The translations under genes and the position numbers were made by a program. The notes under the pieces were generated by a model. That model made no database searches. It was not told the origin of the DNA and saw nothing but the letters and a program-made list of their open reading frames with translations. Below are positions 1 through 8,072 of a stretch of DNA of 11,927 nucleotides, in pieces (the first letter of the stretch is position 1; every line of letters begins with the position of its first letter). The DNA lies in the NCBI GenBank assembly GCA_013695405.1, contig JACDAO010000160.1:1-11927 (forward strand), in the 5' to 3' direction. Source of the DNA: Acidobacteriota bacterium. GTDB taxonomy: Bacteria > Acidobacteriota > Vicinamibacteria > Vicinamibacterales > Vicinamibacteraceae.

Positions 1-4
1 GCCA

Positions 5-1315
5 TCAATCGTTCCACAACGGAGGGCCCAGGTTGGCTCGAGACATCTTGCGCTCGAGCCGGGCCAGCCGCCGGTTGAAGCGGTCGCGATCGGATCGTCC
101 GATCGCATCCTCGACTCCGGCGATCGCGTGCCGCCGGGCCTCGCCGAGTTGCCCGGCCCGGTGTTCGTGATGAATCGCGAGCGCTTCCCGCGCCTCGCGC
201 AGCAACTGTGGTCGTCCCCCCAACTGCAGGACCAGCTGCCATGCGGCCGCCGCGGCGGGGTGTTGCCGCTGGCGCCGCAGCAGGCGCGCCAGTGCCCGCG
301 CCGACGCTCGACGCACCTCGCGCGGCTGCCACGCATCCTCGGCCGCGACGCGGTAGGAGCGCTCCGCTGCGTCCTGCCAGCCCGCCCGTTCGTACAGCGC
401 GCCGAGCCCGTAGGCCACTGACCCTGTCGGCGCGGCGTCACGGCCGTCGCGCACCAGACGCTGGGCATGCACGGTGAGCGCCGCCAGCGACAACAGGTCG
501 AGCCGGTTGTGCAGCAACACCGGCTCGAGCGCCTGTGCCGAGCCGCCCCGCACGAACTCGAAATAGCGGCCGGGAATTTCAACGCCCGGGACGTCGCCGA
601 TCCGGCCGACGCCGAGCACCGACTCCTCGAGATGAACCAGCCGGCACGAGCGGTCGCCCTGGTCCGACGACCGCCACAGCCGCCGCGCCGCATGCAGCAT
701 GTCCAGATGCGGCATCCGGCAGACGGTCTGCGGCACCCTGTGCATCTCGCCGCGCACCTCCATCACCGGCACGTCGAAGGTCCGCCCGTTGTAGGTGACC
801 AGCACCGCCGACTCGCCGAGGTAGGCGTTGAGCGCGTGCAGCATCGCTCGTTCGCCAGCGTAGGACGGCAGCAGGTACTGGGTGGTGCGGAAGCCGTCGG
901 GCATCCACTCCCCCACCCCGGCCAGAAACGCGACCGTGCCCGCGCCGCCACTCAATCCGGTCGTCTCGAGGTCGAAGTAGACCAGACGGGGCGGCGAATC
1001 GGCCGCCGACCGCCCGGCTCCGAGGGCGCGACCGGCCAGCAGGTCGAGCGTCTCGTCGAGGCAGACGCTGGCACACTCGCGCACGGCCACGCGGCCGTGA
1101 CGGCGATCGGCCTCGAACAGGTGCTCTATCACCAGGCACGTGCCGTACTCGGACTGCTCGAGCCGCGCCCCGTTCAGATCGACGGCCGGTAGCCGGGCGT
1201 CGAACGGCAACCCGTTGGCATCGACCGGCTCGTAGGTGAGCTCCCGGCGCGGCGGTGCGGCGGGCGCGTTCGCCCTGGCGATCTCACGCAGGCGTGACAG
1301 CTGGGACAACGCCAT
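5..1315 (-). CDS. mrfB: MrfB-like DEDD exonuclease (YprB family), RNase H fold plus helical/TPR-like tail
   Basis: Predicted 436-residue cytoplasmic metal-dependent 3'-5' exonuclease, the partner of the helicase encoded just upstream. The RNase H-like domain spans about residues 108-290. Motif I is FDLETTGL, with Asp115 and Glu117 as metal ligands. Motif II is TYNGRTFD, with Asp181. Motif III is HNRLDLLSL, with His269 and Asp273. All four acidic ligands and the histidine are present, so the enzyme looks active. Residues 297-425 are alpha-helical and rich in Ala, Arg and Leu; the segment GLGALYERAGWQDAAERSY resembles a TPR hairpin, as in the B. subtilis protein. I chose the ATG at 1313-1315 because it lies 4 bp after the helicase stop; an upstream in-frame ATG at 1411 would add 32 low-complexity residues overlapping the helicase gene. 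In B. subtilis MrfB (YprB) works with MrfA in repair of mitomycin C damage. The same role is inferred here from the motifs and the gene pairing. Confidence 0.88.
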   Translation of the reverse strand: MALSQLSRLREIARANAPAAPPRRELTYEPVDANGLPFDARLPAVDLNGARLEQSEYGTCLVIEHLFEADRRHGRVAVRECASVCLDETLDLLAGRALGAGRSAADSPPRLVYFDLETTGLSGGAGTVAFLAGVGEWMPDGFRTTQYLLPSYAGERAMLHALNAYLGESAVLVTYNGRTFDVPVMEVRGEMHRVPQTVCRMPHLDMLHAARRLWRSSDQGDRSCRLVHLEESVLGVGRIGDVPGVEIPGRYFEFVRGGSAQALEPVLLHNRLDLLSLAALTVHAQRLVRDGRDAAPTGSVAYGLGALYERAGWQDAAERSYRVAAEDAWQPREVRRASARALARLLRRQRQHPAAAAAWQLVLQLGGRPQLLREAREALAIHHEHRAGQLGEARRHAIAGVEDAIGRSDRDRFNRRLARLERKMSRANLGPPLWND

Positions 1316-1319
1316 CGAC

Positions 1320-3833
1320 CTAGAACGGCACCTCGTCGCCCCGCGGCGCGCCCTGCAGCCGATCGAGCAGTTCGAGCGCCACGCGTTTGGCGCGTGGGCC
1401 GATGTCGCCAACCGGGCCGACGCACGACGGGCAGCCGACCTCGCACGGGCAACTGGCGATCAACGCCTGGGTCTGACGAAGCAACGCATCGTGCATGCGG
1501 AACAAGGGGGAGCTGAAGCCGATGCCGCCCGGGTAGTTGTCGTAGAGAAACACGTGCGCGTCGGCCTCGCCGCCGGCCGGAGCCACCCCGACCGACGCCT
1601 CGCCGGTGCCAGTGTCCACCGACACGCCCACATCACGACGATCGCACATCAGCAGCAACTGCGCCACCGAGTGCATCGCGTGCGCCAGCGCGCTGATACC
1701 GTCGCGCCGGTCGTCGGGCGCGTAGGGCAGCGCCAGCAGCACCCCTCGCGGCACCGTCACCCAGTACGCGGTGGTGTGCATCTGCTGCTCGGGCAAGTCG
1801 AGGTCGCCCGACCCGACGTTCTCGTTGGTGTAGAAGCGGATCTTCTTGAAGCCGACTACGCGCGACACCACGTGCACGTCGCCGTGCGATCGCGCCGAGC
1901 GGTTCGGCTGCGGCACCAGGTCGGCGTCGCCGCCCCGGCGGTCCGCGTCGGCGGCCCGATCATCGTCAGGCGTCGCAACGTCGCCGAGGCTGGTCTCCAT
2001 CTCTTCGAGGATGTTGACCTTGGTGTAGGTGATCGCGTCGGTGTAGTAGTCGCACTCGACGCTGCGCACGAACGCCTTGCGGCCCTCGACGTCGAGCCGC
2101 TCGACCTGGAACAACGCGCCCTCGAGGATGTAGATGGCCTTCTCGTGCAGCGTCGACAGGGCACTCGTGAAATCGGTCTCTCCGATCACCCGCGATCCTT
2201 CGGTCACGTCGACGATCACGAAGTTATCGGAGGTGACCGCGCGCAGGCTGACCGCGTCGGCGGGATACGACTCATGGGTCCAGTTCCACTGCCCGTCGGC
2301 CGCGTGCACGAAGCCCTGCTCGTCGAGCACCTGCAGGACCTCGTCGGTGCTGACGGCGGTCTTGCCGAAGGCCTCGCCCTCCTGGAACGGCAGCTCGAAT
2401 GCCGCGCATTTGACGTGATTGAGCAGAATCTGCAGGTTCTCCGGGTTGATCAGCGCGTGTTCGGGCGAGGCGTCGAAGAAGTACGACGGGTGACGGACGA
2501 TGAACTGATCGAGCGGCGCACTCGAGGCCACCAGCACCGCGGCCGAGCGTCCGGCACGGCGACCGGCACGCCCCGCCCGCTGCCACGTCGAGGCGATTGT
2601 GCCCGGGTAGCCGGCCATCACGCAGACGTCGAGCGCCCCGATGTCGATGCCGAGTTCGAGTGCGTTGGTCGAGACCACCGCCCGCACCTCGCCCTCGCGC
2701 AGACCACGCTCGATCTCGCGCCGGCGCAGCGGCAGATAGCCGCCGCGATAGCCGCGGATCGCATCGGTGCCGCCCGGCGGTCCCTGGAACGCATCCTTCA
2801 GGTACGTAGTGAGAATCTCGGTGGCCAGCCGGCTCTGCGCAAAGACGATCAGCTGCAGATTGCGGCGCAGGAACTCGAGCGCAACGCGACGCGTTTCGGC
2901 CAGGTACGAGCGGCGGATGCCGAGCGCCTGGTTGACCACCGGCGGATTGAGCAGCACGAAGAACTTCTCGCCGCGCGGCGCGCCATTCTGGTCGACCAGC
3001 GCGAAGGGCTGCTCGGTCAACTGCTCGGCCAGCGCCCTGGGATTGGCTATCGTCGCCGAGGTGCAGATGAAGGTTGGATTGGAGCCGTAGTGGCGGCAGA
3101 TCCGCTGCAGCCGCCGCAACACGTTGGCCAGGTGGCTCCCGAACACCCCGCGATAGGCGTGCAGTTCGTCGATGACGATGTAGCGGAGATTCTCGAACAG
3201 GCGCGCCCAGCGCGGGTGATGCGGCAGCACGCCGGCATGCAGCATGTCCGGGTTGCTCAGGACCACGTTGGCCCGGGCCCGGATGGCTCGGCGCGCGTCC
3301 TGCGGCGTGTCGCCGTCGTAGGTGAACACGCCAATCTCGCGGTCGGCGGCCGCACCGACGATCTGGGCCAGCCCCTGCAGTTCAGCCAGCTGGTCCTGCG
3401 CCAGAGCCTTGGTCGGGAACAGGTACAGCGCGCGCGCCCCCGGCTCTCGCAGCACCGTGCTGAGGACCGCGCCGTTGTAGCAGAGGGTCTTGCCAGACGC
3501 GGTCGGGGTGACCACCACCACATGGCGCCCGGCCAGCGCGTGCCCCATCGCCTCGGCCTGATGGACGTACGGCTGCTCGATGCCCCGCGCCGCCAGCGCC
3601 TCGATCACCCGCGGGTCGACCTCGGTCGGGAATGGCGCGTACACCGCCGCCTGGGCCGGCAGGTGGTGTACCGCGGTGACGACCCGATCGCCGCTGACCT
3701 TGGGGTGGGCGCCGGCTGGCAGGTCGGCCGACGGCAACGCCGTCAGCCCACGAGCTTCCGGCGCCAGGTGCCCGAGGGCGTCCTGGAGCGCCTGGTCCTT
3801 GTTGCCGGGGCCGCGCGCCAGGGTACGGGACAT
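1320..3833 (-). CDS. mrfA: MrfA-like DExH helicase with C-terminal four-Cys (DUF1998/MZB) domain
   Basis: Predicted 837-residue superfamily 2 DNA helicase of the MrfA/YprA type. The first RecA domain has a Q-like motif near residue 91, Walker A TPTASGKT (109-116), motif Ia PTKAL (140-144), the DExH box DELHAY (222-227) and SAT (259-261). The second RecA domain has FAQSR (331-335), STNALELGIDIG (388-399) and QRAGRAGRR (418-426). The C-terminal domain has Cys795, Cys797, Cys801 and Cys804 in a CxCx3CxxC pattern followed by GP, the zinc-binding signature of the DUF1998/MZB domain. At 837 residues it is longer than the B. subtilis protein (about 750). Part of the extra length is an Asp/Arg-rich stretch at about 616-658 that looks disordered. 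The ATG at 3833 follows a GAGGG Shine-Dalgarno-like sequence (minus strand of 3836-3840). The mrfB-like gene follows after 4 bp. In B. subtilis the pair removes mitomycin C adducts or crosslinks by a route that does not need UvrABC. The function here is inferred from family membership. Confidence 0.92.
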   Translation of the reverse strand: MSRTLARGPGNKDQALQDALGHLAPEARGLTALPSADLPAGAHPKVSGDRVVTAVHHLPAQAAVYAPFPTEVDPRVIEALAARGIEQPYVHQAEAMGHALAGRHVVVVTPTASGKTLCYNGAVLSTVLREPGARALYLFPTKALAQDQLAELQGLAQIVGAAADREIGVFTYDGDTPQDARRAIRARANVVLSNPDMLHAGVLPHHPRWARLFENLRYIVIDELHAYRGVFGSHLANVLRRLQRICRHYGSNPTFICTSATIANPRALAEQLTEQPFALVDQNGAPRGEKFFVLLNPPVVNQALGIRRSYLAETRRVALEFLRRNLQLIVFAQSRLATEILTTYLKDAFQGPPGGTDAIRGYRGGYLPLRRREIERGLREGEVRAVVSTNALELGIDIGALDVCVMAGYPGTIASTWQRAGRAGRRAGRSAAVLVASSAPLDQFIVRHPSYFFDASPEHALINPENLQILLNHVKCAAFELPFQEGEAFGKTAVSTDEVLQVLDEQGFVHAADGQWNWTHESYPADAVSLRAVTSDNFVIVDVTEGSRVIGETDFTSALSTLHEKAIYILEGALFQVERLDVEGRKAFVRSVECDYYTDAITYTKVNILEEMETSLGDVATPDDDRAADADRRGGDADLVPQPNRSARSHGDVHVVSRVVGFKKIRFYTNENVGSGDLDLPEQQMHTTAYWVTVPRGVLLALPYAPDDRRDGISALAHAMHSVAQLLLMCDRRDVGVSVDTGTGEASVGVAPAGGEADAHVFLYDNYPGGIGFSSPLFRMHDALLRQTQALIASCPCEVGCPSCVGPVGDIGPRAKRVALELLDRLQGAPRGDEVPF

Positions 3834-3964
3834 CGCCCTCGATGCTACGCCGCACCGGCAGGGCGATCAAGAGACGAAACGGCGCGCATGCCAAGATGTT
3901 AAGGACTTGTAAAGAATGTTATGAAAGCAGTGCTAGCATCCGTGACTCGCCCTCTCACTTGAAC
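3834..3964. promoter_or_regulatory. Divergent intergenic region between mrfA and the GT-C-like gene, with a candidate extended -10
   Basis: This 131-bp gap is the longest non-coding stretch in the window, and its core (about 3890-3940) is visibly richer in A and T than its flanks. On the plus strand the best promoter candidate is an extended -10, TGCTAGCAT (3931-3939). The only -35-like hexamer is TTGTAA (3907-3912), at a poor 21-bp spacing, so the extended -10 would have to carry the activity. On the minus strand TTGATC (3870-3865) and TAGCAT (3847-3842) are 17 bp apart, but a start from there would give a nearly leaderless mrfA transcript lacking its GAGGG sequence. Both assignments are by eye and neither is secure. 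Confidence 0.35.
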
Positions 3965-5965
3965 GTGTCGTTACCCTCGCATCTCGCCTGGCTGGGCTTG
4001 TTCAGCGCCCTGGCGTTGGCATTCTCCTGGCCGCTCCCGTTGCACCTGTCGACGCACCTGACGGGTGCGCCGTCGGGCGACACCGGTGTCTATGTCTGGA
4101 ACCTGTGGGTCTTCAGGCACGAACTGCTGCAACAACACCTGCCGCTGCAAACCGGGACGGTGCTCTCGATGGCGCCGCCGGTCGACCTGACGCTGCACAA
4201 CTACACGCTGTTCATGGACCTGCTGGCCTTCCCGCTGATTGGCCGACTCGGGCTGATCAGCGCGTTCAACCTGGTCTACCTCGGCATGATGGCGCTGACG
4301 GCCTGGTGCACGGCCTGCCTGGCCCGCGCCGCCGGGTGCCGACGCTGGGAGGCGTGGCTGGCGGGCGTCGCCTTCGCGTGGTCGCCGGTGCTGATGGCCC
4401 GGAGCACCGGCCACTTCAGCCTGGTGGCCGCCGCGCCGCTGCCGGTGCTGTTGCTGATCCTGGTGAAGGGCGAGGGCAAGGGCCGCTACCGGGACGCGGT
4501 CGCGCTCGGCGCGACCCTGGCCTGGGCGGCCTTCTGCGACATCTACTACGTCGTCTACGGCGCCCTGCTGATCGGCACTTACGTGCTGGCGCACGCGGCG
4601 GTCGTGACGCGAAGCAGCGAGACCGCGGCGCGTCTGGTGTTCGTGCGCAGGGTCGCTGAAGGCCTCTCAATCGTCACGGCCACCTTCGTGGCGGTGATCG
4701 CCTTGCAGGGCGGATTGATCGAGTTCGCCGGCATCCGCATCAGCATGCGGTCGCTCTACACCCCGATGCTGCTGTTGACCGTGCTGGTGCTGGGACGCCT
4801 GCTGTTGGCGTGGGCCCCGCGGCTCGAATGGCGCTACCGCTTCGCGCGTTCGCACACCTGGCTGGCCGCGGCGGCCGTGGGGACCGCGGCGGTGCTGCTC
4901 GCACCGGTGCTGCTGGCCTACGGGGGCCGCATGGTGGACGGCGCGCCAAGCGGATTGCAGATCTACTGGCGCAGCAGCCCGCCTGGCGTCGACCTGTTGG
5001 CGTTCGTCATGCCGAACCCCAATTCGCCGCTGTTCGGCACGCCGTTCAAGGCGTGGATCGAAGCGCAACGCGTCGATGGCTTTGCCGAGTTGACCGGCGC
5101 GCTGTCGCTGGTCGGCCTGGGCGTCATCGCCACCGCGTGGTTTGCGGCCGGTTGGCGCCCTCGTCGTCGCTGGCTGGTGATGGCGGTGTTGTTCGCGGCG
5201 CTGGCGCTCGGCCCGTTCGTGCACGTCGCCGGCGTCAACACCTACATCCCGGGGCCCTGGGCGGTGTTGCGCTACGTGCCGGTGCTGGGCCTGGCACGAT
5301 CGCCCTCGCGCTTCGTCGTGCTGGTCTCGCTGTGCACGGCGGTGCTGTTCGGGCTGGCGTTGACGTCGCTGGGCAGCCGCTGGCCGCAACGGCGCCGTCT
5401 GGTGCTCGCGGCGGTGACCGCGGCGTTGCTGTTCGAGCTGTCGCCAGTACCGCGGACGCTGCACGCCGGACAGGCGCCCGCCGTCTTCCGCCGGATTGCC
5501 GCCGACCCCCGGCCGGACATCCGGGTGGTGTCGCTGCCGTTCGGCTTGCGCGACGGCACTTCGTCGCTCGGCAACTTCAATCCGCTGACCCAGTACCTGC
5601 AGACCGTGCACGGCAAGATGCTGATTGGCGGCTACCTGTCGCGCGTGACCCGCGAGCAGAAGCGCTTCCACCTGCGCTTCCCGGTGCTGCACGCGCTCAT
5701 CACGCTCAGCGAACGAGGCGAGCCGGTCCTGACCGACGTCCAGCGACGCCGCGCCATGGCCTCGCGCGATCGTTTCATGATCGCCTCGAACCTCGGCTAC
5801 GTCGTCACCGACGACGCCCAGACCCCGCCGGCGTTGCGGGCGTTCGCGATCGAGTTGCTCCGGCTCGAACCGGTGGCCTCGGCCGACGGCTACACGCTGT
5901 ACGTGCCGCACGTCGATCGGTCGAGCATCGACCGGGCATTTATGGCGCCGCCGATCGCCCGCTGA
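3965..5965 (+). CDS. Polytopic membrane protein, GT-C glycosyltransferase-like, unassigned substrate
   Basis: Predicted 666-residue inner-membrane protein with a signal-anchor helix at the N terminus, then roughly ten or more hydrophobic segments, and a polar C-terminal part of about 150 residues after the last membrane segment. The first extracytoplasmic loop contains GDTGVYVWNLW (from about residue 38). An acidic residue in that loop, followed by an aromatic-rich segment, is the usual layout of GT-C lipid-phosphosugar-dependent glycosyltransferases. Further conserved-looking pieces are STGHFSLVAAAPLP in a middle loop and PNPNSPLFG before the second half. I do not recognise a named family, and an envelope protein of the YfhO kind is also possible. 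The start is uncertain. GTG at 3965 puts the first helix close to the N terminus; TTG at 3959, ATG at 3896 and ATG at 3842 are in frame upstream, and none has a clear Shine-Dalgarno. The 3' end overlaps the convergent symporter gene by 26 bp. Confidence 0.72.
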   Translation: MSLPSHLAWLGLFSALALAFSWPLPLHLSTHLTGAPSGDTGVYVWNLWVFRHELLQQHLPLQTGTVLSMAPPVDLTLHNYTLFMDLLAFPLIGRLGLISAFNLVYLGMMALTAWCTACLARAAGCRRWEAWLAGVAFAWSPVLMARSTGHFSLVAAAPLPVLLLILVKGEGKGRYRDAVALGATLAWAAFCDIYYVVYGALLIGTYVLAHAAVVTRSSETAARLVFVRRVAEGLSIVTATFVAVIALQGGLIEFAGIRISMRSLYTPMLLLTVLVLGRLLLAWAPRLEWRYRFARSHTWLAAAAVGTAAVLLAPVLLAYGGRMVDGAPSGLQIYWRSSPPGVDLLAFVMPNPNSPLFGTPFKAWIEAQRVDGFAELTGALSLVGLGVIATAWFAAGWRPRRRWLVMAVLFAALALGPFVHVAGVNTYIPGPWAVLRYVPVLGLARSPSRFVVLVSLCTAVLFGLALTSLGSRWPQRRRLVLAAVTAALLFELSPVPRTLHAGQAPAVFRRIAADPRPDIRVVSLPFGLRDGTSSLGNFNPLTQYLQTVHGKMLIGGYLSRVTREQKRFHLRFPVLHALITLSERGEPVLTDVQRRRAMASRDRFMIASNLGYVVTDDAQTPPALRAFAIELLRLEPVASADGYTLYVPHVDRSSIDRAFMAPPIAR

Positions 5966-7286
5966 CGACACGGCTGCGGGCCACCTGCGCGGCAAACCCG
6001 GACAAGCCGATCACGCCGACCAGATTGGGGAAGATCTGCAGGGCGTTCATCAGATCGCCCCAGGCCCAGACCACGTCGACGCGCGCCACCGCCCCGAACG
6101 GGATCAGCAGACAGTAGGCCCAGCGGTACCAGTGCGTCACCCGCTGTCCGAGCAGATACTCGAAGAACTGCTCGCCGTAGAAGGCCCAGCCGATCAGCGT
6201 CGTGTAACCAAACAGGAACGCACACAGGGCGACGATGTAGCCGCCGACGCCGGGCATCGCGATGTCGAACGCCGCGGCCACTGCCGCGGAACTGGTCAGG
6301 CCCGACTGCCAGGCGCCGGTCAGCAGGATGGTCATCGCGCTGATCGTCGAGGTGACGAACGAGACGATCAACACCTCCATCACCGCCTGCAGGCCCTGCT
6401 GTTCCGGTCGACGGCTGCGGGCCGTGCCGTAGGCCACCGAGGCGGTGCCGTAACCGGCCTCGTTGGCATACATGCCGCGGGCCAGACCGTAGCGCATCGC
6501 CACGATGATGCCGAGGCTGCCACCCGCGGTGGCACGCAGCGAGAAGGCCTCCGAGAACACCAGCCGCAGCACCGACGGGATGTTGGCGGCGAACATCACG
6601 ATCACGATCAGGCCGCCCCCGAGGTACAGCGCGACCTTGAGTGGCGCCAGCTTCTCGGCGACCCGGCCGATGCTGCCGATCCCGCCGACGATCACCAGCC
6701 AGGTCAGGACCGCGATGCCGATCCCGGCGATCCAGGTCGGCATGCCGAGCTGGCTGTTGAGGACCACGGCGATGGAATTCGGCTGCGTGAACGGCGTCGT
6801 GGTGATCGCGGCCACTCCCGCGACCAGGGCGTAGGTCGATGCCAGCCACGGCAGCTTCAGACCGTCGCGCAGGGCATACATCGGGCCCGACCGGATCGTC
6901 TCGCCGTGGACCTCGCGCCAGGTCACGCCGAGCACCGCTTCGGTGAACTTGATGGTGGTGGCCAGCAGGCCGTAGGCCCAGATCCAGAACAGTGCCCCTG
7001 GGCCGCCGGAGATGATCGCGGTGGCCACGCCGGCGATGTTGCCGGTGCCGATCGTGCCCGACAACGCGGTCATGAACGCCTGGAACGGCGACAACGCGCC
7101 GGCCGCGCCATCTTCCTGCGACGACAGCATCGCGCGGAACGCCTCGCGGATCCGGCGCACCTGCACGAAACGGTAGCGGATGGTCAGGAACAGCCCGGTG
7201 CCGAACAGCAGCACGATCAGCCACGGGACGAACAGCGCGTCGGCCGCACGCTGGATCAGGTCGGCAAGCGTCTGCAGCAACGGCAT
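5940..7286 (-). CDS. AGCS-family sodium (or proton):amino acid symporter
   Basis: Predicted 448-residue inner-membrane transporter of the alanine/glycine:cation symporter family (TC 2.A.25), a usual length for the family. Hallmarks in order: SGTIGTGNIAGVAT (about 76-89) followed by GGPGALFWIWAYG (94-106); GPMYALRDG (134-142); FTQPNS (166-171), in the region equivalent to the family's conserved QxNS; the signature ARGMYANEAGYGT (269-281); and GYTTLIGWAFYGEQ (360-373). About ten or eleven hydrophobic segments are visible. Typical substrates are alanine or glycine, taken up with Na+, but the exact substrate cannot be read from sequence. The gene is last in a four-gene minus-strand run, 5 bp after the dehydrogenase stop (TGA-GATCC-ATG), with only a weak Shine-Dalgarno. 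Its stop codon lies inside the 3' end of the convergent membrane-protein gene. The family call is secure; the substrate is unknown. Confidence 0.93.
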   Translation of the reverse strand: MPLLQTLADLIQRAADALFVPWLIVLLFGTGLFLTIRYRFVQVRRIREAFRAMLSSQEDGAAGALSPFQAFMTALSGTIGTGNIAGVATAIISGGPGALFWIWAYGLLATTIKFTEAVLGVTWREVHGETIRSGPMYALRDGLKLPWLASTYALVAGVAAITTTPFTQPNSIAVVLNSQLGMPTWIAGIGIAVLTWLVIVGGIGSIGRVAEKLAPLKVALYLGGGLIVIVMFAANIPSVLRLVFSEAFSLRATAGGSLGIIVAMRYGLARGMYANEAGYGTASVAYGTARSRRPEQQGLQAVMEVLIVSFVTSTISAMTILLTGAWQSGLTSSAAVAAAFDIAMPGVGGYIVALCAFLFGYTTLIGWAFYGEQFFEYLLGQRVTHWYRWAYCLLIPFGAVARVDVVWAWGDLMNALQIFPNLVGVIGLSGFAAQVARSRVVSGRSAAP

Positions 7287-7291
7287 GGATC

Positions 7292-8071
7292 TCAGATGTT
7301 GGAGCGCGACTGGCAGCCGTCGACGGTCAGGCAGGCGCCGCTGATCCAGGAGGCGCGCGACGAGGCCAGGAAGGCGACGATGTCACCGACCTCCTCGGCT
7401 CGGCCAAACCGGCCGAACGGCAGCTCGCGCTCGATGAAGGCCGCGATGCCGTCGGGATCGGCCTGCTGGCGCTGGTGCCAGGAACCGCCCTCGAACAGAA
7501 TCGACCCTGGCGCAATCGAGTTGACGCGGATGTTGGACGGCGCCAGTTGCTGCGCCAGCGCCTTGCCAAGACTGATCTCGGCGGCCTTGACGGCGTTGTA
7601 GGTCATCCGCCCGCCCGACTCGCGGCCCCAGATCGAGGCGATCAGCAGGATCACGCCGCCGCCGCGGGCCTGCATGTGCGGGACGACGCCGCGCGAGGCG
7701 CGAATCGCCGGGAACACGGTCTGATCGAAGGCCTGCTGCCAGACCTCGTCGGGCGTGTCGAGCAGGCCGCCGCCCTTGCCGAGTCCGACGTTGTTCACGA
7801 GCACGTCGACGCCACCGAAGCGGGCGACGGTCTGATCGACCAGGCGCGTGACCTGGGCAGCCACCGAGACGTCGGCGAGTACGCCGAGCACCCGGCCCGA
7901 CCCGCCGGCCAGGCGCTCCAGTTCCTCGACAGCCTGCTGCAGGGTCTGCTCGGTGCGGCCGCAGATCGCCACCTGTGCGCCCTCGCCGATCAGCGAACGG
8001 GCCGACGCCAGACCGAGGCCGCGCGTGCCGCCGGTGACGATCGCGATCCGGCCGTCGAGGTCCAGGTCCAT
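7292..8071 (-). CDS. Short-chain dehydrogenase/reductase (classical SDR, FabG-like)
   Basis: Predicted 259-residue cytoplasmic NAD(P)H-dependent oxidoreductase with a Rossmann fold, full length for classical SDRs. The cofactor-binding motif TGGTRGLG is at 13-20; Arg39 at the end of beta-2 (CGR) favours NADP(H) over NAD. ADV at 66-68 and NNVG at 93-96 are conserved. The catalytic residues are Ser146, Tyr158 and Lys162 (YNAVK). The fourth member of the usual tetrad, an Asn in helix alpha-4, appears replaced by Thr118 in FDQTVF. The substrate-loop region APGSILFEGGSW and the end ISGACLTVDG are typical of SDRs often annotated as 3-oxoacyl-ACP reductase, but that specificity is not supported here. 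The ATG is one base after the DUF547 stop (TGA-A-ATG), with GGGGGA (minus strand of 8087-8082) as a fair Shine-Dalgarno, so translation is probably coupled. It probably acts on the same substrate pathway as its operon neighbours. Confidence 0.92.
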   Translation of the reverse strand: MDLDLDGRIAIVTGGTRGLGLASARSLIGEGAQVAICGRTEQTLQQAVEELERLAGGSGRVLGVLADVSVAAQVTRLVDQTVARFGGVDVLVNNVGLGKGGGLLDTPDEVWQQAFDQTVFPAIRASRGVVPHMQARGGGVILLIASIWGRESGGRMTYNAVKAAEISLGKALAQQLAPSNIRVNSIAPGSILFEGGSWHQRQQADPDGIAAFIERELPFGRFGRAEEVGDIVAFLASSRASWISGACLTVDGCQSRSNI

Positions 8072-8072
8072 T

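Noticed and set aside
1316..1411. A 32-codon N-terminal extension of the exonuclease
   Set aside because: It would overlap the end of the helicase gene by about 92 bases and adds an Arg/Ser/Cys-rich tail; the ATG at 1315 fits the operon spacing.
1236..3902. An 888-codon open frame on the plus strand, antisense to the helicase gene
   Set aside because: Its translation is low-complexity, rich in Arg, His, Gln and Val, with no recognisable domain, and it lies opposite a gene with complete helicase motifs. Long antisense frames are expected in GC-rich coding DNA.
3961..3973. GAAC-N5-GTTA, resembling a Gram-positive LexA (SOS) operator near the repair operon
   Set aside because: The spacer is 5 rather than 4 and the right half-site is imperfect; it also overlaps the start of the divergent membrane-protein gene, far from the mrfA start.
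6132..7601. A 489-codon plus-strand open frame opposite the symporter and SDR genes
   Set aside because: It crosses two well-supported genes of the opposite strand, and its protein has the skewed composition of an antisense frame.
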